DNA of 64,000 bases from CAWBRT01 sp963814745 (GCA_963814745.1 CAWFEA010000002.1:1-64000); one strand, 5' to 3'. Positions 44,439-52,984 are shown, numbered from the stretch's first letter. A program made the numbers and translations. Notes: generated by a model not told the origin, from the sequence alone.

Positions 44439-44943
44439 TTCGCATACTTGCCTCTTCGCTTGTGCATGACGTGCCAGGGTTATTCCTTGGCACGTCCTTT
44501 ATCTTCCGCACCATCTCACTCTTGCCGCGTTGCCCGGATATTCCCCCGGCAAAGCCCCTTCTGAATTGACATAAACCTCTGGCTAAGCAAATTCACTGCC
44601 GTCTCCAGCCACGGCCGTGTATGTCTTTTTCGGGTGCAAGAGATCCCGCCAATTGCAAAGCGAGTCCATAATGCAAGCGCACTGCGGCGGCACGCCTAAG
44701 TGCGCTGGCGGATACACCGGCTCGAAAACCGCTTCCAATTGATTTGCCACAAGCCTGACTTGCTCGTGCGTCCGAACCGGCACGGGCAGTGCCTTCGATT
44801 GCTTGCGGCGCGCTAAGAACTGTCATGGATCCCAGCACAAACTCAGCTCTGACTAAAGTGCAGAGCACAAAGGTCACGTTACCTCGGTTATGTGCGCTGT
44901 TTACGAGGAGAACCGATAATGCAATTGTGGTGGAGGTTCGGGA
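44439..44943. other. intergenic region before the CAP-domain gene
   Basis: Apart from the terminator at 44468-44503, I see no gene; open frames here lack family features or ribosome-binding sites. A GAGGAGAA with a following ATG near 44921 opens only a 33-residue frame out of phase with the CAP gene. Confidence 0.5.
44468..44503 (+). terminator. intrinsic terminator after the PEP-CTERM gene
   Basis: GACGTGCCA (44468-44476) pairs perfectly with TGGCACGTC (44488-44496), and inner G-C pairs lengthen the stem. CTTTATCTT follows. Confidence 0.75.
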
Positions 44944-45819
44944 ATGTTACTCACCTTCTGTCTGATGTTCGGGATTCTGGCAGCAGGAACGGATGGAACA
45001 CCGGCAGGCGCGCCCCTTGAGCCTACCGTACGCATGCTCCGCCCAGCTATACTCCGGGAGAGCAATGCCACCCGCATCGCGGTTCTGCTGACGCTCATCA
45101 ACAGCGCGCGAGCCGAAGCCGGATTGCAGCCCGTGCAGTTGGATGACAGGCTGGGGAACGCCGCTACGAACCATGCTCAAGTTATGGCGCAGAAGGGTAA
45201 GCTATCGCATCAATTTCCGGGAGAACCCGACCTTACCGGCAGACTGGCTCCACAGGTTCGCCTCGATCAGGCGGGAGAAAACGTCGTCTACGATGTCACT
45301 GTTCAAGGCGCGCACGAAGCCTTCATGGGTTCTCCTCTGCACCGCACCAACATACTGAACCGCGCCTATGACAGTGTCGGCATCGGCATCGTGGAAAATG
45401 GCGGGGTTATTTACGTGGTGGAAGATTTTGCTCACCGCGTGCCCGAACTGAAAGACGATGACGCCGCCGAGCGCGTGGCGATGCAATTCAGCAAGTACCG
45501 TCAAAACGCCGGCGCCGGGAACCTGCCTCACGTCGGCAGCGAACGGCTGCAGCAGATGGCTTGCTCGATGGCGCAACACGAATCACTGGACGGCAAGGCC
45601 CCATTTGCGCTGCCTAAAGCCCGCTTCGCCGCATCCTACGCGACCGTGGACCCGGACCAGGTACCATCGAACGTCGCTCGCCTGGCGTCACTGAATGGCA
45701 TCGGACACTTCAGCGTGGGCGCCTGCTATGCGCGTACTCCCAAATACCCCACGGGACTGTACTGGGTAACCATCGTGCTGTTTGACGGACGCCCGCCCAC
45801 GACAATTGCCTCCCGGTAA
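44944..45819 (+). CDS. CAP (SCP/PR-1-like) domain secreted protein
   Basis: 291 residues; GGAGG lies 7 bases before ATG 44944. The short hydrophobic N terminus (MLLTFCLMFGILAAG) is signal-like. The CAP domain spans ~residues 45-165: LLTLINSARAEAGLQPVQLD, AATNHAQVMAQKGKLSH, AGENVVYDVTVQGAHEAFMG with SPLHRTNIL, and DSVGIGIVENGGVIYVVEDF. The conserved cavity His/Glu are present (SHQF, GENV, HRTN). A C-terminal ~125-residue extension with one Cys pair (MACSMAQHE, SVGACYAR) has no family I recognise. The function of bacterial CAP proteins is poorly known. Confidence 0.85.
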   Translation: MLLTFCLMFGILAAGTDGTPAGAPLEPTVRMLRPAILRESNATRIAVLLTLINSARAEAGLQPVQLDDRLGNAATNHAQVMAQKGKLSHQFPGEPDLTGRLAPQVRLDQAGENVVYDVTVQGAHEAFMGSPLHRTNILNRAYDSVGIGIVENGGVIYVVEDFAHRVPELKDDDAAERVAMQFSKYRQNAGAGNLPHVGSERLQQMACSMAQHESLDGKAPFALPKARFAASYATVDPDQVPSNVARLASLNGIGHFSVGACYARTPKYPTGLYWVTIVLFDGRPPTTIASR

Positions 45820-45958
45820 TTCTCGAATAACTCCGAAACACCATCTCGCTCAGCAACACAAGTCCTCATCAGCCGCGCGCCCAACGGCGGCCGGCCGACC
45901 GTGAGGCCCAAATTGCTAGTCTTTTTCTCGACTCACGCCTTCCCGGAAGCCGCGCGGA

Positions 45959-45979
45959 AAATAACGCGATCCGTTATTT
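45959..45979. promoter_or_regulatory. HigA-type operator 1
   Basis: AAATAACG (45959-45966) and CGTTATTT (45972-45979) are perfect inverted arms around 5 bases. The site lies just upstream of the -35 element of the higBA promoter. Confidence 0.65.
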
Positions 45980-45983
45980 CCTC

Positions 45984-46012
45984 TTGACGCGAATAACGCG
46001 GCGCGTTATTCT
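45984..46012 (+). promoter_or_regulatory. higBA promoter
   Basis: TTGACG (45984-45989), 17 bases, TATTCT (46007-46012). The GTG start at 46019 is only 6 bases beyond the -10, so the transcript is probably leaderless or nearly so. The second operator overlaps the -10. Confidence 0.55.
45991..46011. promoter_or_regulatory. HigA-type operator 2
   Basis: GAATAACGCG (45991-46000) and CGCGTTATTC (46002-46011) form a 21-base perfect palindrome with a 1-base centre. It covers the spacer and -10 of the promoter. Its centre is 32 bases, about three helix turns, from operator 1. Confidence 0.75.
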
Positions 46013-46018
46013 GTTCTC

Positions 46019-46297
46019 GTGATCGCGACCTTCAAGGACGCAGAAACAAAAGAGCTTTACGAGACGGGCAAGAGCCGCCGCATCCCTTCCGAAATCCAGC
46101 GGTCTGCCCTTCGCAAGCTCAAGTACATGAACAATGCGGATTTGAACGATCTGCGAGTCATTCCGGGGAATAGGCTGGAGGCGCTAAGCGGAAACAGGGA
46201 CGGGCAGCACAGCATTCGAATCAACGAGAGATACCGCATCTGCTTCGTGTGGCAAGATGCTCAGTTTCACGATGTTGAAATCGTTGATTATCACTAG
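46019..46297 (+). CDS. higB: HigB-type toxin (RelE superfamily mRNA interferase)
   Basis: 92 residues from GTG 46019. The sequence IATFKDAETKELYETGKSRR, RIPSEIQRSALRKLKYM, DLRVIPGNRLEALSGNRDGQ, HSIRINERYRICFVWQ and VEIVDYH matches HigB toxins, including the basic and aromatic residues near the C terminus that act in ribosome-dependent mRNA cleavage. It is the first gene of the pair, toxin before antitoxin, the usual hig order. The antitoxin starts 30 bases after its stop. Two palindromes in the promoter suggest autoregulation by the complex. Confidence 0.92.
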   Translation: MIATFKDAETKELYETGKSRRIPSEIQRSALRKLKYMNNADLNDLRVIPGNRLEALSGNRDGQHSIRINERYRICFVWQDAQFHDVEIVDYH

Positions 46298-46327
46298 CAC
46301 GTGGGACTGGGTTTTGGGAGATCGCCA

Positions 46328-46645
46328 ATGAGATCGAAGGATAAGAAGCGTGTGCCCGCAAACGCGGTGCATCCGGGTGAGGTATTACGCGAGGAGTTTA
46401 TGGCGCCGCTGAATTTGACCGCCGCGGAGCTGGCCAGACGCCTGCAGATCCCGGTGCCGCGCGTGAATGACATTGCGCGCGAGCGCCGGGCAATTACGGC
46501 CGACACGGCGTTGCGCCTGGCCAGGTACTTTGGCAATTCGCCGAACGTCTGGATGGGATTGCAGACCGAGTACGAGTTGAACTTAGCCACCGCCAACGCG
46601 GCAGAGATCAAGAAGATTAAGCCTCATTCGGAGGAGGCGGCCTAG
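46328..46645 (+). CDS. higA: HigA-type antitoxin
   Basis: 105 residues from ATG 46328, with GGGAG upstream. The XRE-type helix-turn-helix is the hallmark HigA form: HPGEVLREEFMAPLNLTAAE, LARRLQIPVPRVNDIARERR, ITADTALRLARYFGNSPNVW and MGLQTEYEL. It binds HigB and represses the operon through the palindromes upstream of higB. The 3' end overlaps the degenerate tail of the TrmJ-like pseudogene on the other strand. Confidence 0.93.
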   Translation: MRSKDKKRVPANAVHPGEVLREEFMAPLNLTAAELARRLQIPVPRVNDIARERRAITADTALRLARYFGNSPNVWMGLQTEYELNLATANAAEIKKIKPHSEEAA

Positions 46646-47460
46646 CAGTACCGAGACCCGGGCTGGGCCTTGCCCTGAACGCATTTTCCAGATCATTTGC
46701 CGCAGCATGCCGAGCCAAACCTCGGCATCGTCCGGGGATAGACTCAGGCGGCGCACCAGGCGGCGCACTTTTTCCTCCGCCAAAAGGGGCCCTCACGAGG
46801 CGCGCTTTTTTGCGCGATGGAGTGGAAGTCCGCGGCCTCCGCATGCAAGTAGCCGCTCGTGCCGAGCGCCTCGAGCAGCAACGCGGTGATTCGCTCCAGC
46901 ACCTCCGAGTTGGCAAGGCTGCCCGCTGGCGGCGGCTGCCCGCTGGCGGCGGTTGCCCGCCGCCGGAATCGCGCACCAACTCATACAGGCAGACTGCCAC
47001 CGCCTGTCCCAGGTTCATCGAGATGTGTTCTTCGCGCGTGGGAATGCGCAGCAGCCAATGGCAGTGGCTCAGATCTTCATTGGACAAGCCGCGTTTCTCC
47101 GAGCCGAACATCAGAGCGACGTTGCCCGAGGAGAGACTGCTGCGGACGAGCTGCGCGCCTTCTTCCAGTCCGCGCAGCGGGTGCTGCAATTCGCGATGAT
47201 AGCCCGACGTGGTTCCAACCACCAGCGTGCAGTCGGCTACGGCTTCGGCCACGCTGCGGTACTCTTCAGCACGCGCCAAAAGCGCCGACGGCGCCGACGG
47301 CGGAACGGGCCTCGCGAAACGCCGCTTCGTGCGGATTCACCACCCGCAGGTGGAGAAACCCGAAGTTGCTCATGGCCCGGGCAGCCGCGCCGAGGTTGAG
47401 CGGATTGCGCGTGGCCACGAGCACAACGTAAAGACGACCGGATTCGGCGGGAGCGTGCAA
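46583..47460 (-). pseudogene. TrmJ/SpoU-type RNA 2'-O-methyltransferase, broken in three places
   Basis: Starting at ATG 47460, the protein reads YVVLVATRNPLNLGAAARAM, SNFGFLHLRVVNPHEAAFRE (SpoU N-terminal motif), then breaks near 47285. It resumes in a new frame with EEYRSVAEAVADCTLVVGTT and GNVALMFGSEKRGLSNEDLS, then IPTREEHISMNLGQAVAVCL (motifs 2 and 3). A 17-base tandem duplication at about 46914-46947 breaks it again. The correct third part is NSEVLERITALLLEALGTSG with YLHAEAADFHSI. A last break near a CCCCTTTT run (~46790) precedes EEKVRRLVRRLSLSPDDAEV and WLGMLRQMIWK, the TrmJ C-terminal domain. Three lesions in one gene favour a true pseudogene. The intact enzyme would methylate tRNA position 32. 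Confidence 0.8.
46914..46947. repeat. 17-base tandem duplication inside the TrmJ-like pseudogene
   Basis: GGCTGCCCGCTGGCGGC occurs twice in a row, with a partial third copy (GGTTGCCCGC). Removing one copy restores the reading frame. Confidence 0.85.
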
Positions 47461-47561
47461 GCTTGCATTCTACGTCATGCGCGCTCCGGCACCGCAATTC
47501 CAGGAAGCGCCATGCGGGGCGCGGCTTCAGAGGCGCTCTCGGTGCCGGAGAAAATCACGGT

Positions 47562-48935
47562 TCACTGCCGAATCGCTTCTTCCCTCTTGGTGGCAACCAT
47601 CAAGTCGCTCGGCCCGGGCAGCCGCACGCGTGTCACTTCGCTGAATCCGGCGGCGTGCATCCAATCCGCGTATTCCGGTTCACTGTAACTGTTGCCGGCC
47701 TCCGTGCCGACCAGCATATTCAGCGCAAAGAGCGCGGCAAATTGGGGAGACGTCTTATCGCTCTCCAGGATGAAATCCTGCACCACCAAGCGGCCGTTCG
47801 CGCCCAGCGCCTGGTAGGCGCGACGAAAGAGGCCGCGGTTCTGCTCCTCGGAGAACATATGGCAGATCGCATTTAAGAAAACGATGTCGCGGTTTCGACC
47901 GAAGTCGTCACTGAGCATATCTCCGGCGCGGACTTTGATGCGCTCGGCCAACCCCGCCTTGCGAACATAATCCTCGGTCAGCGGAACAACATCCTGGATA
48001 TCCAGTATTTCGGCCTGGGCGCCGGGTATGGCCCGAGCGAACGCAATCGAATACGCGCCCGAACCGCCGCCAAGGTCCAGAATGTTGCGAATTCCCTCGC
48101 TGCCGAGCGCCTTCAGCAAGTGCCGGGCGCGCTCGTTGGCGATGCGGTCCATGGCTGTGATGAAGTTCCGCGTCCAGTCGCCCTCCGCTCTCTTCGCGGT
48201 CTTGATCGAAGTGCCCCGGCGCACACACTCGGTCAGGTTCGACCAGTTGTGCCAGATGTTGGCCATGTGCAGAAGGCCGCCGCGGGCGTTGTCCTTCGAA
48301 TCCTGGGTGAAGAAGCGCGCGCTGGCCGCGGTGTTGTGGAATTTGCCGTCGGTTTTCCGCAGAAGCTTGAGGCTCGCCACTGCGTTCAGCAGCATTTCCG
48401 TGGCGCGCGGATCGGTCTTCAACCTGCCGGCCACGACCTCCGCCGAAGCGCCGTCTCCCACGGCGGTGAACAGGTCCAGATCGAGCGCCGTCAGCATCAC
48501 GCGGCTCGGCCAGTAGCCGCGAATGAGATTGTCGAGATCCTCCGGCAGCATTCCCGCCTGCGCGCGCGCGCGCTGTGCCGCGCGCACCCGTTCACGGTGT
48601 TCCAGCGACTTGGCTTTCATCGCGGGTCCATCAGTCCACGCCAGGCGCGCCACGACTTTGCCGGCGGCCAAATGGGCGGAGACAATCTCGGGCACATCTT
48701 CAGGCTTTACCCCGCGATACCAAACCCCATCGGGATAAACGATGACGATCGGCCCGTCATCGCACAGCCCAAGGCAGCCGCAGGTAGTGACCTGAACCTC
48801 ATTCTCCAGCCCTTGCGACTGCACCTCCCGGCTGAGGGCGTCGAGAATGCGCTGGGCGCCGCTCGCGGCACAAGACGCCGCTCCTTCCGGCTTGACCTGG
48901 TTACAGACGAATACGTGGTAACGGAACGGTTCCAT
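47562..48935 (-). CDS. thioredoxin-like [2Fe-2S] ferredoxin fused to a SAM-dependent O-methyltransferase
   Basis: 457 residues from ATG 48935 (GAGGAGAAG upstream). Residues 1-105 are a thioredoxin-fold [2Fe-2S] ferredoxin: C11 and C22 (C-x10-C) and C54/C58 in TTCGCLGLC, then GPIVIVYPDGVWYRGVKPED. After a linker, residues ~145-457 are a Methyltransf_2-type enzyme. It has a winged-helix dimerisation part (GYWPSRVMLTALDLDLFTAV), the SAM site (NILDLGGGSGAYSIAFARAI), DIQDVVPLTEDYV, FLNAICHMFSEEQ and GRLVVQDFILES. The substrate is unknown; a redox-sensing or redox-coupled methylation is possible but inferred. It lies 35 bases behind a response regulator on the same strand. Confidence 0.85.
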   Translation of the reverse strand: MEPFRYHVFVCNQVKPEGAASCAASGAQRILDALSREVQSQGLENEVQVTTCGCLGLCDDGPIVIVYPDGVWYRGVKPEDVPEIVSAHLAAGKVVARLAWTDGPAMKAKSLEHRERVRAAQRARAQAGMLPEDLDNLIRGYWPSRVMLTALDLDLFTAVGDGASAEVVAGRLKTDPRATEMLLNAVASLKLLRKTDGKFHNTAASARFFTQDSKDNARGGLLHMANIWHNWSNLTECVRRGTSIKTAKRAEGDWTRNFITAMDRIANERARHLLKALGSEGIRNILDLGGGSGAYSIAFARAIPGAQAEILDIQDVVPLTEDYVRKAGLAERIKVRAGDMLSDDFGRNRDIVFLNAICHMFSEEQNRGLFRRAYQALGANGRLVVQDFILESDKTSPQFAALFALNMLVGTEAGNSYSEPEYADWMHAAGFSEVTRVRLPGPSDLMVATKREEAIRQ

Positions 48936-48970
48936 CTCTTCTCCTCTCAAAACTGCATGGCCTGCCGGCC

Positions 48971-49657
48971 TCAAGCTGAAAACTTATAGCCAAGCCCGGA
49001 AACCGTCAGAATCATTTGCGGTTGCTTAGGGTTCTCTTCGAGCTTCTGCCGCAGGCTGGCGATGTGGACATCGACCGTGCGGGTAAAGGTCTCTGCGCTG
49101 TAGCCCCACACTTCTTTCAAAATCTCGTCGCGGGGCAGAGTTGCGCCTCGATGCTCCACCAGATACCGCAAAAGCTGGAACTCGCGAGCCGAGAGGTTGA
49201 TGACGCTGCCGTTTCGCGTGACCTCGGTGCCGCGCAGGTCGATGCGCAGAGAACCGATCTGGCAGATGGCATTCGCCCCAGCCGTTCTCTTGTCGCTGCG
49301 CCGCAGCAGGGCTTCGATTCGCGCCAGCAGTTCCATCATTTCGAACGGTTTCGTCAGGTAGTCATCGGCGCCGAGTTTCAGGCCAACGACCTTGTTGACG
49401 GTTTGCCCGCGCGCCGTCAGCATCAGAATCGGCATGGTCAGGCCGGCTTGCCGGACATCGCGGCAGACGTCGAATCCGTTCTTGCGCGGCAACATGATGT
49501 CAAGAATGATGAGATCGTGGATGGCCTCGATGGCGCATCGCAGTCCTTCTTCCCCGTCGCCCGCGCAGTCCACCTTATAGCCCTCGCTCAGCAGGCGATC
49601 GCTCAACGTCATGCGCAGCGCTTCTTCGTCTTCAACCAGAAGGATATGCTCGTTCAT
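48971..49657 (-). CDS. OmpR/PhoB-family response regulator
   Basis: 228 residues. Receiver: LLVEDEEALRMTL, phosphoacceptor in LIILDIMLPRKNGFDVC, ILMLTARG, YLTKPFEMMELLARI. The C-terminal winged-helix domain is NLSAREFQLLRYLVEHRGAT, LPRDEILKEVWGYSAET, RTVDVHIASLRQKLEENPKQ and ILTVSGLGYKF. It starts 9 bases after the kinase stop and precedes the ferredoxin-methyltransferase. Regulators of this family bind direct repeats of about 10-11 bases; such arrays lie at 52885-53012, though a link is only suggested. Confidence 0.94.
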   Translation of the reverse strand: MNEHILLVEDEEALRMTLSDRLLSEGYKVDCAGDGEEGLRCAIEAIHDLIILDIMLPRKNGFDVCRDVRQAGLTMPILMLTARGQTVNKVVGLKLGADDYLTKPFEMMELLARIEALLRRSDKRTAGANAICQIGSLRIDLRGTEVTRNGSVINLSAREFQLLRYLVEHRGATLPRDEILKEVWGYSAETFTRTVDVHIASLRQKLEENPKQPQMILTVSGLGYKFSA

Positions 49658-49666
49658 CCCAGCTCT

Positions 49667-51571
49667 CTAGGTAACCTTCGCTTCCGTAGCCGTCGCCGCA
49701 CTCTCTTCCACGTCCGTGCGCTTCACCTCGCCCGCGATGGGCAGATGCAATACAAAGCTGCTGCCCTTTCCCGCTTCGCTCGTCACCGTCAGCCGGCCGC
49801 CCATCGCCTCGGCAATGCTTCTCGCCAGCGGCAGCCCCAACCCCGTACCGCGAATCTGCGCCGCCGTGGCGGAAGGACTGCGATAAAACGGCTCGAAAAT
49901 CCGCGGCAAGTCGGCGGCGGAAATTCCGCTGCCCCGGTCTTCGATGGCGATTTGAATCTCGTGGACTTCCGGCACGGCCCGGGCTCTCACTCCGAGCCAG
50001 CGATTCGTGCCGCCATACTTGACGGCGTTCGTGATCAGGTTCTGCAAGCACTGCGAAAGCGCCGCCAGGTCGCCTACAGTCTGCGGCATCCCCGCTTCGA
50101 CCCGCTTCTCGACCTCCACTCCCGCCGAGTGAATCAGCCCCGCGGTAGCGCCCAAAGCGGCATCCAGAATCTCCTGCACCTCGAGCACGCGACGCTGGTA
50201 CTGGTAGCGTTGCTCCCGGGTCGCCGCGAACAGCAAAATCTGCTCAACCAACTGGATGAGCTGGCGGGTCTGGCCTTTGATCGCCTTGCCGTAACGCATC
50301 AACTGCTCTTTATTGTCCACCACGCCATCGGCGATATTATCAGCCGCCGAGGAGATTACCGCCAGCGGCGTGCGCAACTCGTGAGAGACGCCGGTCACGA
50401 AGTCCATCTGCAATTTCGCCAGACGCTGGGCGCGATGGGTGGTGATAATCAGAATTCCCATGGTAGCCGCCATCACCAGCAGCACGCCAAATCCGATCAC
50501 CAGGTTTCGCCGCCGCAAACCAGCCACCGCCGCCTCGAGCGAACCATCGCGGTGCTGCACCACCAGTTGCCAGTCCCGGTCGTCGGGCGAGAGGCGCAGC
50601 GCTTCGAACCTTACCAGCCCCCAATATCCGGCGTGAAACTCCGGGCCTCGGAAAAGACCTTGGTCCTGCGGCCGTCCGGGAGACGCGAGCAGAGGTCCGG
50701 GGCCTTGTCCAATCGATCCCGATGGCGGCCCGAAGAGATTGATGGCCGCGTCCGCGCCCATGTCACGGGTACCAAAGTCCGAATCCGAAGAATAAAGAAC
50801 GCCACCGTTGCGTCCGCCGAAAACCGCCACCCGATAAACAAAGCCCGAAGGACCGCCGAAGTGCCGTTCCGCCAGCTCTGCCAGTACGTGCGCCTGGAAG
50901 GCGGACGGGTTCAATTCGACGATGACCCAGTCCACCGTTTGCTCACTATCGGGTGATTTCCCATGGTTCGCTCCCGAAGCAAGCACCGGGTAGGCAAGCG
51001 CCGGAATGCTTTCCGCAAACGCCCACGGGGCGCGCAGATCGCGCCTGGGGTTGCGCAGAAATTCAGCGGAAGGATCCGGTGGAGAATTTGGCAGAGCCGG
51101 TCGCGGAGTCATTTCCGCCAGTTGCGGCAGTAACGCCCGCAGGGCTTCGTGCAGCCGCTGCATCGACGCCGGCCATTCGGCGGGTTCAAAACGCCCGCTA
51201 GCCGAATCCATGCGCCGCAGCTCCGAGACGCCGTCAGCCCGGGTGCTCCACACGAATATGTTCGCCATGATCTGCGGCACCGCCGCCGCGTGCTGCGCAG
51301 CTTGGACCTGGCGCGCGTATTGCGGCCAGCGATCGTGCGGGTTAGCCGCCGGAATAAGCTGCAATGGCAGGCAGATGGCCGCCAGCTCACGATATAGATC
51401 CTGCCGGAATGCCATGACCGACGACTGCAAGCTGGCGTGCATCCGCAGGCTGGCCGCTTCACTGACGTCCTTGCTCCAGCGATATTCCAGCACGGCAAGC
51501 ACGATCAGTATCACCGCCAGACCGGCGACGACCGCCGACCATGAAAGCCGGGCTTTGCCAAATGACTTCAT
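49667..51571 (-). CDS. membrane sensor histidine kinase, partner of the OmpR-type regulator
   Basis: 634 residues from ATG 51571. TM1 lies near residues 10-28 (WSAVVAGLAVILIVLAVLEY). A large ~330-residue periplasmic sensor follows with no domain I recognise, including FVWSTRADGVSELRRMDSAS, then TM2 (LVIGFGVLLVMAATMGILII). There is no clear HAMP. HisKA: VSHELRTPLAVISSAADNIA. HATPase: QCLQNLITNAVKYGGTNRWL, IEDRGSGISAADLPRIFEPF, GTGLGLPLARSIAEAMGG and GSSFVLHLPIAG. It leads a three-gene operon with the regulator and the ferredoxin-methyltransferase. The longer frame to 51652 lacks support. Confidence 0.93.
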   Translation of the reverse strand: MKSFGKARLSWSAVVAGLAVILIVLAVLEYRWSKDVSEAASLRMHASLQSSVMAFRQDLYRELAAICLPLQLIPAANPHDRWPQYARQVQAAQHAAAVPQIMANIFVWSTRADGVSELRRMDSASGRFEPAEWPASMQRLHEALRALLPQLAEMTPRPALPNSPPDPSAEFLRNPRRDLRAPWAFAESIPALAYPVLASGANHGKSPDSEQTVDWVIVELNPSAFQAHVLAELAERHFGGPSGFVYRVAVFGGRNGGVLYSSDSDFGTRDMGADAAINLFGPPSGSIGQGPGPLLASPGRPQDQGLFRGPEFHAGYWGLVRFEALRLSPDDRDWQLVVQHRDGSLEAAVAGLRRRNLVIGFGVLLVMAATMGILIITTHRAQRLAKLQMDFVTGVSHELRTPLAVISSAADNIADGVVDNKEQLMRYGKAIKGQTRQLIQLVEQILLFAATREQRYQYQRRVLEVQEILDAALGATAGLIHSAGVEVEKRVEAGMPQTVGDLAALSQCLQNLITNAVKYGGTNRWLGVRARAVPEVHEIQIAIEDRGSGISAADLPRIFEPFYRSPSATAAQIRGTGLGLPLARSIAEAMGGRLTVTSEAGKGSSFVLHLPIAGEVKRTDVEESAATATEAKVT

Positions 51572-51819
51572 GAAAACGCAGCTCTGAAAATACTGTCCTC
51601 TTCCATTATGAAGCAAACCCTTGCCACAGCGTACCCCTGGCTCCGCAAGCATCTCACGGCAAGCCTGCTCAGCCCCGCAACTCTGGATTCAAGCTGCCGG
51701 TATTGGAACCGCCTCCGGCGCCATAGCTAGATGATGCGAACGATCATCGCCGCCGGCCGAAAGCGGTGAGTGGAAGGTGGAGTAAGCAGGCGGGCAGGTT
51801 GAAGCCCGCCTGCCTCATG

Positions 51820-52281
51820 TCACTGGGCAAAACCGGGTCCGCCGGGAGGCGGGCCAGGACGTCCACCAGGGCCGTGCTGCGATTCCAGCTTCGTCAATTT
51901 GCTTTGCTGATCCGCGGTAAGGATCTGGTAGAAAGCCGCTCTGGCTTTGGCCTGAAGCGAGGTCAGTTGGGTTGTCAGGCTGCCGATCGTAGCCGCTGCC
52001 TGATCGATGCCAGCGCCATCGTTGCCGGCGATCGCGGTTTGCAGGCTCTGCCGCGCAGCCCTGAGGTTGTCGTGGACCCCGGATTCAGCGCTTGCGGCGT
52101 TGGTGAAGATGGTCGTCGCTTGCTGCTGTTGAGCGAAGGTGAGGGTTAAGACAGTCGTCAGGTACTCCACCCGATGAGCCACCATGGTTGCCGGAGTCGG
52201 GGGCTGAGGTTGGGCTTGGGCGATGAGAAGCGCGCTTGCCATCGCAAGCACGATCAAAGCTGTCAGCGTTACTCTCTTCAT
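51820..52281 (-). CDS. Spy/CpxP-like periplasmic protein
   Basis: 153 residues from ATG 52281 (GAGGAGAACGA upstream). The signal peptide is MKRVTLTALIVLAMASALLI ending near AQAQ. The mature part is all-helical, Gln/Ala-rich, with an LTLTFAQQQQATTIF segment and a second repeat LTADQQSKLTKLES, the LTxxQ-type motif of Spy/CpxP chaperones. A Gly/Pro tail ends the protein. Such proteins buffer envelope stress and often feed back on two-component systems. The kinase operon encoded next to it on the same strand is a plausible partner. Confidence 0.75.
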   Translation of the reverse strand: MKRVTLTALIVLAMASALLIAQAQPQPPTPATMVAHRVEYLTTVLTLTFAQQQQATTIFTNAASAESGVHDNLRAARQSLQTAIAGNDGAGIDQAAATIGSLTTQLTSLQAKARAAFYQILTADQQSKLTKLESQHGPGGRPGPPPGGPGFAQ

Positions 52282-52382
52282 TCGTTCTCCTCTTTCAATC
52301 ATTTGCTAGTGAAGTTATTCGTGAGACCTTGGGGACGCATCCTGTAAGGCAAGTACCACGGCGTTACGCAAAAGCTTGACCG

Positions 52383-52826
52383 TCAGTGTGTGGTCGCGCG
52401 GCTTCCGCGCAAGCCCAACTGGTCGATGGCAACCGGAAGCTCCTTCATCAGGTTCGCCTTCGAGACAAACGAGTGCGCGCCGCAAGAGAGGCATTCCGCC
52501 CGTAGTTGCTGCGAGTCTTCCGACGACATCAGGATCACTTTCGTTCTGGGATACATCTCGGAAATCACCAACGCAGCCGCGGGGCCGCTCATCGGACGCA
52601 TGTGGACGTCCATCAGAATCAGGTCGGGATCAAGATCGGAAACCGCTCTGACCGCGCCCACGCCGCTCATCGCCGCTCCAATCACATCAATCAGATTTTC
52701 GAACTCCATCAGGGACCACAGAGCTTCCAGGTAAGGCGCTGAGTCGTCCACGATTACTGCCCTGATCGCGGGTTTATGCATTGGGGGCACGGGCTGAACC
52801 GAAGAATTCACTTTTGCTTGATGCAT
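52383..52826 (-). CDS. single-domain response regulator
   Basis: 147 residues from ATG 52826 (AAGGAG 10 bases upstream); the longer frame to 52967 is unsupported. Receiver landmarks: AVIVDDSAPYLEALWSLMEF, phosphoacceptor in DPDLILMDVHMRPMSG, KVILMSSEDS, and Lys in HSFVSKANLMKEL. No output domain follows; ~20 residues precede the receiver. It may act by protein contact, like CheY or Spo0F. It is divergent from an ECF-like sigma factor, and phased half-sites lie between them. Confidence 0.85.
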   Translation of the reverse strand: MHQAKVNSSVQPVPPMHKPAIRAVIVDDSAPYLEALWSLMEFENLIDVIGAAMSGVGAVRAVSDLDPDLILMDVHMRPMSGPAAALVISEMYPRTKVILMSSEDSQQLRAECLSCGAHSFVSKANLMKELPVAIDQLGLRGSRATTH

Positions 52827-52884
52827 GCCGAATCTTCTCCTTAAACCACCAGGATCATGGAAACACATCGCGGGGAACTCTGCT

Positions 52885-52923
52885 GTAAACCATTGGACAG
52901 AAGCTTGTAAGAGCCTTGTAAGG
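52885..52923 (+). promoter_or_regulatory. phased GTAAR half-sites, plus-strand orientation
   Basis: GTAAAC at 52885, GTAAGA at 52907 and GTAAGG at 52918 are spaced 22 and 11 bases apart; the last two lie in CTTGTAAG direct repeats. An 11-base period is typical of OmpR/CpxR-family binding. Confidence 0.45.
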
Positions 52924-52984
52924 TCGCCGCCCGCGGCCGAAATCCAGTCTTTGGCCGAACGCGCCACAATCGGGACCCTGGGAA

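Noticed and set aside
44593..44877. 94-residue minus-strand frame in the 44.4-44.9 kb gap
   Set aside because: No ribosome-binding site or domain, and Ala/Arg-rich composition typical of shadow frames.
48120..50956. Long plus-strand frames (289 and 646 residues)
   Set aside because: Antisense shadows of the methyltransferase, regulator and kinase genes. The minus-strand products have complete, recognisable domains.
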